From Polytrichum commune (taxonomy: Eukaryota; Streptophyta; Polytrichopsida; Polytrichales; Polytrichaceae), in assembly GCA_950295325.1 (NCBI GenBank), contig OX485805.1:41688758-41752757 (forward strand): a stretch of 64,000 bases of DNA, given 5' to 3'. Below the pieces are notes generated by a model. That model saw nothing but the letters and a program-made list of their open reading frames with translations. It ran no database searches and was not told where the DNA came from. Shown piece by piece: positions 48,691 to 58,600 of this stretch; position 1 is the first letter of the stretch; each line of letters begins with the position of its first letter. A program made the translations under genes and the position numbers.

Positions 48691-50499
48691 CTCTAAGCTA
48701 AACTAGAGAGTCCTCGCCTCCAACGAGCATCTCCCTGAAGATATTTGCGTACATGTTCTCAAGATATTTGGGTACATGTTCTAAAGATATTTGGGTACTT
48801 GTTCTTTGTGGACACGATTTTATGATGGTAACGGGATAACAATGCAAGACATGTATGACACATGTGAAAACCTATTCATGTTTCGTGACTGCTGACAACA
48901 AGTCGTGATAAATGCAGGAGGAGAGCTTGGAAGATTCTTTTAAAGCAATTGTTATGACAATACCTTAGAAACTTGGATGGAGAGCACATACTAAACAAGA
49001 TTTGGGTCATGTTTGAACAAATTGGCATGAGTTGATATGGCATTTGTATCTTTTGTGTCTTAATCCTTAACAAGCTTGATGTGTTGCAATATAGCCACAA
49101 CCTAAAGAATGGCGAAAAATATCAAATCCGCAACCAAGTTCTCCCACATATATTAAATTCTATAACAAAGGAGAAATTTGAACGCTTCTCCATAAAAGTG
49201 TGATTTGGAAACACCAAATCACATGCTTAGGTGGGGAGATATAGCCTTCTATATGAAAGTGTGATTGAATGACTTACCTGTAGAGATGAAGTACCTATAA
49301 AAGCAATGTAATGACAAGAGTAGAAAGGGGTTTGAGATAGCGAGTGACCACTTATTTGTCACTTGGATGTCACCTTTAAAGGGCCTAAGTGTCCCAATAT
49401 GGGACCCTTCAATTTCAAATGATCATATCTTGCTAGAAAAGAAAAATGCTTCACATTTGTTTAGACTAGATATAGCCCTTGAAAATGCTTACTACCTCCA
49501 AAATTTAGATCACAAAATTCCTTCGATACTTATTTATAAAGTGCTCACATCTCAAGAAACACTTTGACACACTTTGATCACTTCAAAATCATGTCGTACT
49601 TGCAACTTTCCAACAATCTACAATATGATTTTTGATTTCAACTAATCATATCAAGTTCCTCATCAAGACAATGAGATCCGTGATTAGGATGAACTCTCAA
49701 AGTTTGGTCTTTGAACTCATCAAAGGAGGCTCAAAAGATTTTATTGTATTTTATTATTTTATTGATTTTTTCATGTCTAAGTGTGTAGATGAAATTTTTT
49801 GATGATGCCCCAAAAGTGTTCTCTTGTGATAATGTTTTTAGAGATCTTTGATATGTTCTTGCAAAACACATTGTTAGAAAGTGCTTCACCCCTTTGGCTC
49901 TTAAGGGCTAAATTGGAAGAGAATATATGATACATCTTTATCTAAATCCGCTATAAACCTATGATAAGAATGGATAATGGACCATCTTCACATTGGTAAA
50001 AGCAACGTTTGTTTTCTTTCTTTCTCTTATATGAACCTAAGGCTTATGGTGGGATACCTGTGTCCCATAATACACCGGTTAAACCCTAAAGTCCATGTCG
50101 ATGTAAAAAATGATCAGTTGACGGTGATCAAAGTGGCGTTGAGATTATCTTGATGTCCTGTACATGCTTTGATGTTCGAAGTTGGTTTCTATTATCAACC
50201 ACTTACAACCACAAAATCAATTATTAAGGAGACTTTGATTTATTTGGGACACCGGTGTCCTGCCACAAGGTTATAGTCATGGTCGTATCTCTGAGTAGCC
50301 ATGTAATAATTATAAAATTAAATATGAGGAGAGGAGAAAGGGTAAGATGGAAGGGATTTGAGAGAAAGTGGAATCTATTGGTGTTTGTTAGATTATATGC
50401 AAATATCTCAAATGCCAAGGATGTGACACCTCTAGAATTTCTTTTTCTCTGAGTTTATGGGGGGTCCAGTGGTGATGAAAGGGAATGATATTATGAGTA
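48691..50499. other. intergenic, nothing recognised
   Basis: AT-rich. The word GATATTTGGGTAC(A/T)TGTTCT repeats two or three times around 48740-48805. No gene supported. Confidence 0.4.
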
Positions 50500-50985
50500 A
50501 GGTGTGTGGGCCTTATATTGTAGATCCCTCTTCGCCACCAATTGAAAACTTGATAAACGCGCCATTCTCCACCCACTCCTATCCCAACTAGGTTGGATTA
50601 TACTACCACCCACTATGATAGCGGCATGAATAAGGGGCACTATACATACAACAATTGTTAACCCCAACTCCAAAATTCATAAAGTAATGGAATGCTTCTC
50701 CCCAATTGCTATAAGGTACCTAATACACATAGTACTTAACAAAAGGAAATTAGAAAAGAAACAAGTCCCGGTTGCACTTGACTAAACAAACTTACTAATA
50801 TTAAAACTGAGAACTAACATAGAACACATAGCCCTAACACTAACCACAGGGTCCAACTATGAAAATAGGCACTAAGGTGCCCCCACTCTCATGCTCACAC
50901 GGACATGAGAGGGAGGTGGTGAACGGGCATTGCATGTCTGGGTAAAAAACGTTAATTTTCTTTTCTTTTCTTTCTAGATCGCTCT
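50500..50985 (+). pseudogene. unidentified coding remnant, copy 2 (LNKRKLE family)
   Basis: Homologous to 42100-42540. The plus strand at about 50688-50782 reads MECFSPIAIRYLIHIVLNKR and continues KLEKKQVPVALD before a stop. The shared landmarks CAACTAGG-TGGA, CCACC(C/A)A and AACGGGC-ATTGC appear in the same order in both copies. The frame is broken upstream. Function unknown. Confidence 0.45.
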
Positions 50986-51099
50986 TCTTAATTGTAGACA
51001 TGTCGACATTCTAGTGATATTTGAGCAAGGTATTTAATGGACATCACACCATAGAGGCATGTGTTAAGATGAGGGTGCTCAAATTAGAGACACCATTTT

Positions 51100-51220
51100 A
51101 GGTTCCAATTTGTTAAATACAAATAGGAGGCCTATGTGATTGTTTCAAGTGAAAGAGAATCTTCACTTTGACAACAAGTATTTTTCCATTTCAACTCCAA
51201 TTATGAATTTGGAAATGACA
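51100..51220 (-). repeat. R1 family fragment
   Basis: GGAGGCCTATGTGATTG followed by AGAGAATCTTCACTTTGACAA corresponds to the central part of the family in reverse orientation. Confidence 0.35.
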
Positions 51221-51279
51221 CTCTTTGTGATTCACGATTGCTCTCTAGCTAAGGGAACTCCCGAGTTGATCCAAAGGTA

Positions 51280-52110
51280 TCAATGTGTATGAAGTTGGAA
51301 GAACCCACTACAAAATCACATTCCTTAGATGCATTGTCATCTCTCTAATTAATGTGGCACTTCTATGGAATATTTTTGGGTCCATATACAATATCTCCCA
51401 TATATTTATGGAATGTTGCAATGGGTAGTCTAGAGATGAAATATGTAGATGTGCCTTATCAAGCAATAAAATGATTGAAATGAAAGCGTTTTCAAAGTCC
51501 GGGAAGCCAAAAGGCTAATGAGACTAAGAATACATCATGATGGTTTCAAACTGGCTAATTCCCCAGAGTGGCAGAGTGTCATAGCCTCTGTACGATAAAG
51601 GCTAATGTCAACTTGATGATCCAATTGGAAGAAAGACTTGAGGCTCCCTAACGCTACATTCTCAAATGAATGAATGAGACAATGAAAGTGGCCATGACAT
51701 GACGTGTTACATGTTTTTGTGTTCTCAATTAGGATACGCAATAAGATGCACTTTCTATCTACGTGTCGTATACAACCATCTCTCCAATGATGTGGCACCT
51801 CTATAGGAAAAATCTTTCTCCAAATACAAGTACGGGATATTCCTATGAGGGGTTTGGGACTTGGCCCGGAGGTGAAATAAGTAGAGAGTTCAATACCCTA
51901 AATTTTTTTAGGGCAGGCATGACATGACGTGACATGCATCTAACTTTGTGTTGTAAATGGAGAAACAATAGGATATACATTTGTCCATACCGTGCCCTAT
52001 ATTCTATCATCTTTGTAATGATATGTTGGTATTGTGATAGAAATTTCTTTCCTCTAGAATTATGGGATGTTGCTATGGGAGTCCACATGTGAAATAAGAA
52101 GAGGTCACTC
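51280..52110 (+). repeat. three diverged direct repeats interrupted by a LINE-like tail
   Basis: Similar segments lie at about 51320-51450, 51720-51890 and 51950-52110. Each has an AATGATGTGGCAC-type word, a GGGATRTT-type word about 60 bp later and GAAATAAGTAGA/GAAATAAGAAGAG. The first and second are separated by the LINE-like block at 51480-51690. Confidence 0.4.
51480..51690 (-). pseudogene. LINE-like reverse transcriptase tail, fragment
   Basis: The minus strand reads LGSLKSFFQLDHQVDISLYR then LASLKPS and a stop. It is followed by the non-coding tail CATTAGCCTTTTGGCTTCCC. The same protein and tail order occurs on the plus strand at about 63240-63415. The block looks like the 3' end of a non-LTR retrotransposon, truncated at its 5' side as is usual. 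Confidence 0.55.
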
Positions 52111-52599
52111 ATTAAGGGTCGGATTTATCTTAGCATCAAGATTCAAGAAACTAAGGGTTTCAAACACCCCTTCATGGAGTTCACTTTGGACTCAACATTG
52201 GACCCAAGCTTGAAGACTGGTTTCTCAAACTAGGAGGAGTATGTTCTTGGGTGGGGATGGGAAAGTGAGGGAAAGTGAGGTCACATTAGTGGGATTTTAG
52301 TCTCCTGAGTGAGGAAAAGTGAAGGTGATTTTGTGCAATTCTCATCTAATATTTCAACATCAATGGACCCTCTTAGTGGATAGTTAAAGGCTTGTTTCCT
52401 AGAATGACCTTGCAAATTGATGTAGGTTGTACATGAATTTATGATTTTATGATTTTGTTCCTGTAGACTCTTCATAGTTTTGTGGATCTATAATGTTTTA
52501 TTGAATTTTTTTTGAGCTATGTTTACTTCAAATAGCAAAAGTTTTTGGAGGTTTCACTTTTAGGCTCAACTACCTTTTGATGTATGAATCATGCGCTTT
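52111..52599. other. intergenic, nothing recognised
   Basis: No supported feature. Confidence 0.4.
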
Positions 52600-52950
52600 T
52601 CTCTTTGCATCCACTTCTTGTAGGATATGGAACACAAAATTTGTGCAAGTATAAGTAGCAAAATTTGAATTGTGCATGTAGCCATCTACCTCATTATTTT
52701 TGGAGCTCCAATAAATCTCTCATTCATTATCAAGTGAAGATTCTCTTTCCATGAACTGTTCATATAAGGTCCCCCCAATTGTGTTGAGATGATTGAACCT
52801 AGAATGGTCAACTAATTTTGAGCATGTAATCCAATCTCTTGTAAACACATGTCTATTTGGTATCCGTTCTTAGATCCACACCTACCTATACACACCACTC
52901 AAATGTAAGTGTCTATTTTTTAAGGTGAGTAACTAATTTAGGCCCGCTTA
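52600..52950 (+). repeat. R1 family copy
   Basis: TTCTTGTAGGATATGGAACACA, TTTTTGGAGCTCCAATAAATC, AAGTGAAGATTCTC, GGTCCCCCCAATTGTGTTGA and CCACTCAAATGTAAGTGTCT occur in R1 order. Confidence 0.55.
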
Positions 52951-52953
52951 CTG

Positions 52954-54236
52954 TAAGGTATGCAGGTGTTTAAAGGCTCATTTTTCTTATTCTCCATCTT
53001 CCACTAACCATAGTTACGTCCTCAAATTTGTACGGAAGGGTGGACTCTTCATTGGAAACCTAAACGACATGCATGGGTCACTATGAAATTGAACCCCCTA
53101 CGTAAGAGAGGTTTATAAAGAACAACAAATGTATACGTACTAATGGCATGCTAGAAAATAGACTCATGTATTTATTCTAAGCTATTCAATTTAATGTGAT
53201 GAATTCCTCCACAACATATACAAAATATAATTCATGCATTAAATATGCCTTTAATACATTTAAAATCCATGTTCGCTTTCTAATGAGAAAGTCATTGAAC
53301 ATTTTTTCATTCATATCATGTAATTCGCGGATTGCATCAAACAAAAAAAAGGCAAGAGCACAATAACTTAGCCACAATAATGCAAAGAGCAAAAGTCAAG
53401 GGAGCCCATGAGCACTCTAGGAGCCTCTAGCTTGTCTTAGAACCCCAATACAAACCCTAACAAGAATGGACAAGCGAATCATTGAGGACTAACCATATGA
53501 CAACAATTGATGAAAATATGAATTAGATGAAAATAACACATCTATTTTCAAAAAATTCTTTAAACCTTAGGGCCCCCTTCTAAACATACCCGTCCCTTAT
53601 GTATAGTGTGTATGCTAATGTCTCAAATAATACTCCTTCTTACACTCATGTTGGTTTGTACGTTGTATAAAGAGTCCACCCTCGGGAAATTTGTGTTGCA
53701 TTAGTAAATCTATGGTGAAACATCAACAAACATATATTGATAACAAAATCTCCTCTGATTTAGCAATTGAAACCAAAAAAAAGCATGTTTGTGGATTCCT
53801 TAGCCGAAATATAAACAAACTCTCCCAATTGTGTTCATTACTGAGTGTGGAATAGTTAACAAATGGCTTATTGCAAGAGTGTTATGTCCTGGTAGTATCT
53901 TGCACACATGGCTAGTTCTAGTTGGTTGTTTGACTAAGACCAAACTTTGGCTTATTACAGAGACCACTTTACATCAATAGTCCCTTGCAACTGGACTCCA
54001 CGTGACGAGCAACTTACTAACAATCTGTGTGATTGGTTCTCGTTGGCTACCAAAACTTTGGCTCATTTCAAAGACCACTCTCTCCACAAGGTAGAGCCAA
54101 TAAACGAAGTCCAACCTCTTTTTAACATCTTCATGGTGTTTGTTCTTTGATCCTCGCCTAGTAACCACACACACCAATCGAGCATAGATGTCCAATTAAG
54201 AGAAGCAACCCAACAACACCTGCATACATTAGTGCG
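52954..54236. mobile_element. ~1.28 kb inverted-repeat element (AAGGTATGCAGGTGTT ends)
   Basis: The left end TAAGGTATGCAGGTGTT at 52954 and the right end AACACCTGCATACATTA near 54217-54233 are inverted repeats with one mismatch. Internal blocks (TGTTGCATTAGTAAATCTAT, TCCAATTAAGAGAAGCA) are shared with 3236-3615 and 4556-4910, which may be shorter deletion relatives. I see no transposase in it. Confidence 0.5.
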
Positions 54237-54276
54237 GTTTTTGGGCAACCATTGGCATGTCGTCAGTATGTACTTA

Positions 54277-54540
54277 GCGCCACTTCACACATGAGACTGA
54301 AGGCCCATGACCATTGCATTCTAAGATCTGCCATTGGTCGGAAAGGCCGAGACGATCCAAGTTCACCTCACACTAGCAGGTGAAGGCTTAGGGACCCAAA
54401 TAAATTATCTTAGACGAAAAGTCTACATGGATTCCTACATGACAGATCATGAATAAAATTTCATGATTTGCCGGAATTTGCGTCAGGCCTACCTCTTTCC
54501 AGCAGACCATGTCACTTGGCTCGCATGTGTGAAGTGGCCC
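54277..54540. mobile_element. Tourist-like (PIF/Harbinger) MITE, 264 bp
   Basis: Terminal inverted repeats GCGCCACTTCACACATG (left) and GGGCCACTTCACACATG (right, complemented) differ at one base. TTA flanks both ends (54274-54276 and 54541-54543), the target duplication of PIF/Harbinger elements. Non-coding. Confidence 0.78.
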
Positions 54541-54837
54541 TTAACTTTGTGTTCTAAATTGAGATGTTACTTCAACAAAAGGATACTAAGCTACACCTTT
54601 ATCCATAGCCACTGCAGTTGTCCTTGAGTTGTCTCTGTCCAGTGGTGGTGTGTTAGGGGTGTGTTGTGGCCATGACTTGCAAGAGCCAGAGGTCCAAGAG
54701 ACTGGACAACACCCTCGCAGGCCCGTGAATGCCACGAGCTTTGCACGGGAAGTCTCAAGCCTCTCAAAGTCCCACTACAACTCTTGGACAGTTGAAAAAG
54801 CTCCTCATGAAGCCAATACACACTTGTGTACAGGCGT

Positions 54838-55690
54838 TTACACCATACAATTCATCACGTCTTGAGTTACTTCACTTACTTTTGTCCTCTCATGCGACCC
54901 AGACATAATTGCACATCATCAATGCAGAGGTCGATAGTTTACATGTTTGTTTTCGAGTGAATCATCAGCAGAGGTAAGCCCTTGATTTGTGGTTAGAGGA
55001 GGAGGTTAGGACGCTCATATATGGAGCATAATTCATCACCTCTTACTTCAGTCACTTTGGCCTGTGATGCTTCATAATTGCACATCACCCATGCAGAGAT
55101 CGGTAAATTTCGTTTGTGTTTTCGTTTGCATCATCAGAGGTTAGTTCTCAAGTTTTAGTTGAGGGGGAGGTTAGGATGCTGTTGGACCACATACATTCAA
55201 AACAAACAATTCATTCATCACCTCTTGAGTTCCTTCACTCACTTGTGTCTTCTGGACCCATGCATAATTGCACATCACCAATGCTGAGGTCGATGATTTT
55301 CATGTTTGTTTTCGAGTGAATCAGCAGAGGTAAGCCCTTGATTTTTGATTGAGAAGTTTAGGATGCTCATGGAACATAATTCATTACCTCTTACTTTAAT
55401 CACTTCAGTCTGCGATGCTCCATAATTGCACATCACCAATGCAGACGTCGATAGAATTCTTGTCTGTTTCGAGTGAATCATCAGAGGCAAGCCTCTGGGT
55501 TTTAGTTGAGGTGGAGATTAGGATGCTCTTGCACCACATACTTACATAACATAGAAATCATCACCTCTTAAGTTCCTTCACACACTTTTGTCGTCTGTGA
55601 CTCTGCATAATTGCACATCAACAATGCAGAGATCGACAGGTTTGTTGATGTTTGTTTTCGAGTGAACCATCAGAGGTAAGCACTTGAGGA
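54838..55690 (+). repeat. tandem array in the 5' leader/promoter of the FRO gene, 5 units
   Basis: CATAATTGCACATCA recurs near 54904, 55074, 55263, 55421 and 55606. It is followed by AATGCAGAGRTCG, TTTTCGAGTGAATCATCAG and usually AGGTAAGC. Units alternate between a shorter (about 158-170 bp) and a longer (about 185-189 bp) type, so the array is a duplicated dimer. The last unit runs directly into the FRO start codon region. AGAGGTAAGC looks like a splice donor, so the units may be copies of a leader exon end. Confidence 0.75.
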
Positions 55691-55698
55691 GGTTTTTG

Positions 55699-58600
55699 AT
55701 GATGCTGTTGGGGATGAGGGCAGGAAGAATGCGAAGGACGTCGAGTATGGGCGATGTGGCGGCCAGGGTGGCGAAGACGGTGTTGTGGGCCGCATCGTGG
55801 GCGGTGGCGATGGGGTGGCTTGCCTTATGGGTGTCTTCGCCGACCGAGAAAGGGAGAGCGTGGAGGAAGGTCACGGTGGGAAAACCCATCGCCTCCTCCA
55901 CCTCCAAGTTCTTTGGCCGAAGTGGTAAGATCACTAGTGAACTTTTCCCTCGATTGTGGGGGGAAATTGATGTTGTGGACAAGATCGGTGACTTGCATTC
56001 CTTAACTTCTCAAACGACCATGCAGTTTATATCCTCAAGAAATTGATGCATACTACATAATAATATTGTTGGTTTCGTCTGGTAGTGGTAATTGACACAC
56101 TCATCAATTTTATATAACCTATGTGTCACAGAACCTTGATGTTCCTCTTGTGATGATACAACTCAAAACTCAGAGTATGCTTGAACAGACGTGCAAACCG
56201 ATGCGTGCAAAGAAGTTGCGAGAAATTGAGGAATTGATCGGAGGTCAGGTGATTGGTTGACATGATATAATCATGCATGTATGATTGTTGGTTCTTTGTA
56301 CATGTTACAGCGACGAACTACCTGCTCTACACAGGTCCGGTGATCGGTCTGGCTATCTTGGCCTTGTTGTACCTGGAACTGGAGAAGCGATTTCCTGCGA
56401 AGTAAGTTGGGTGCATCGCTAATTATCTATCTGGTGTTGATGCATTCCTGCAAGTTCCATCTAGGTCTCGGTTTTCGATAGAGTCGAACTAAAAAACAGT
56501 CCATGCAGTGTAGCAGGGAGATTACAGGAAGACCTAGAGAGAATGATTGATCATGTAAGAGAATCTGTTAGCAACCATTCCTTTGAAGAATCTGAATGCC
56601 TAAACCCTGACAGAGATTCTCTTTATTTTAACCTGAAAACTTAGCATTAAAGACCCAAAGAGAAGGATAACGTAAGAGAATTATTAGTTGCCATTCCCAT
56701 GAATACAGAGTGCATGAATGCCTTAGTTAAACTGGGAGATCCTCTGGGTTTTAAAACTACATACCCCAGAGAGAAGGATTACGTAAGAAAATGTATGGTC
56801 GCCATGTCTATGTAGAATGTTTGAGAATGTATGATACGTGAATGCCTTAAACCCAGAGAGCTTCTTTCTGGGTTGTCAACCTTAGGATTGAAAGACCCAG
56901 AAAGAAGTATTACGTAAGAGAATGTATTACTCATCATTCCCATAAATACAGTGTAGTAGGGATATGACATACAAACCTAGGGGCAAACCTTAAGCCCTTT
57001 AACCTTGGCAATATTGCATATTCTTGATTCTGACAACATGACACTTGACTATCGCCGGAGTACGGATCTTTATAAGCGTACAGAAATGATATATGTCGAC
57101 GAGTGCAGACTGACATGATTGGGAATTTTACTATTTTTCTTGTGATGGATAATTTCCAGGAGAAGATGCGTAGAAGGAAAGCAGTCACTGCTTGTGCGGG
57201 TTTATTGGGCGCTGTGGACGCAGCCACTTGTGGTGAAGAGTCCGTTGGGAATCCTCACGTTCATCGATTTGATGGGAATTCTGGTTGTTCTGTTCACCGT
57301 CACCTGGCTTTGGGTGAAATTGATCATCCCCAATTTCGACACTATCAATGCCGCGCCTCCATTGCTAGGACACGAGAGGTAAGTAAGCCACCCACAACAT
57401 CCTTCTCGAAACGAAGAGCCTCCCGAACACTCCTCCGAACCATTTTCTTAAATAAAGTACCGGAAATTCTCGAGGATGAGGAGTCGCTGAAAGTTTCAGA
57501 TGTAATGTATGATATTGGAGGTATCCTCTAACTCTAACACGACTTTCGGTTGGGAGTTAGTTGATTTGCATACAACACTTTCCATATTCGGTAAGTTTTC
57601 GGTGCATGCTTGCGGTAGTTGGAGGTTTGGATGAAGAACATTCTATTTGGGTTCATGAAGGTCAAACTCATTTTGGCATGCCAGGGGTGCAAAAATGCCT
57701 TTGGCCTTCCATGAACGGAAATAAGTTGCTATTTCTTCAAATTCAAACACTACCTTCAGGCATGCACTATAAGTAGAAAGAAATTATTGATATTGCACGC
57801 AAACCAACCAAACGAAATCATCGGGGACCAACTCCCAACGAAAAGTCCCATTGGCTTAATTCTCGGATGACTCGAAATTCTTCACTTGGAAATGAATTAG
57901 TATTCCGGGATTCAGGTTCAAATATTGAATTGATGTTATTATTTGGGTGCAGATGGCAGATGAAATTGGCTGCGGCGTCGGCTCAGTTGGGGGGAGTCAT
58001 ACCGTTCACCGTGACTCTCCTCTTCCTTCCTGTTGCACGCGGTTCACCGATTTTGAGGTTGATTGATGTGCCCTTCGAGCAGGCGGTGAGGTACCACCGA
58101 TGGATTGGGAACCTGACAATACTTCTCGTGACAATTCACGGCGTGTTGTTCGCCATCTACGCAGGGTCGACTAACCAGCTCTCCTTGGTAAGCCCTCCGA
58201 ATTCTCAGCCTGCGGTAAATGCGCTTCCAAGATGTGCCTAAATCCTGCCCGGATAGGACTGGAATGCTGATAAGCACATGTTAACAATTTTCAGTGCTGA
58301 TTCTTCATGCTTGGTGATTCGAGTCTGTAATTAGATGAAACACCTTTTAGAATTCGGTGCAACTTGTCTGTCATTCAAGAAATTCTTGGACATTCAAGGC
58401 ATTGCAAAAGATTAAGTGCAGTTGAGATGTTCTCTTCATCAAAACAGTACATAGGTCTCTGAAGAGGAGAGAACTTGAATGAGCTCTGCATTTGTAATAT
58501 CCCCTGAATCCTGCCGCTCTTATTCAGCTTGACATGATCACCTCCGAAGCAGCCTTGCACCTTTTGCTTGTTTAAAGATCTGCCTACCCTGGGATGGATT

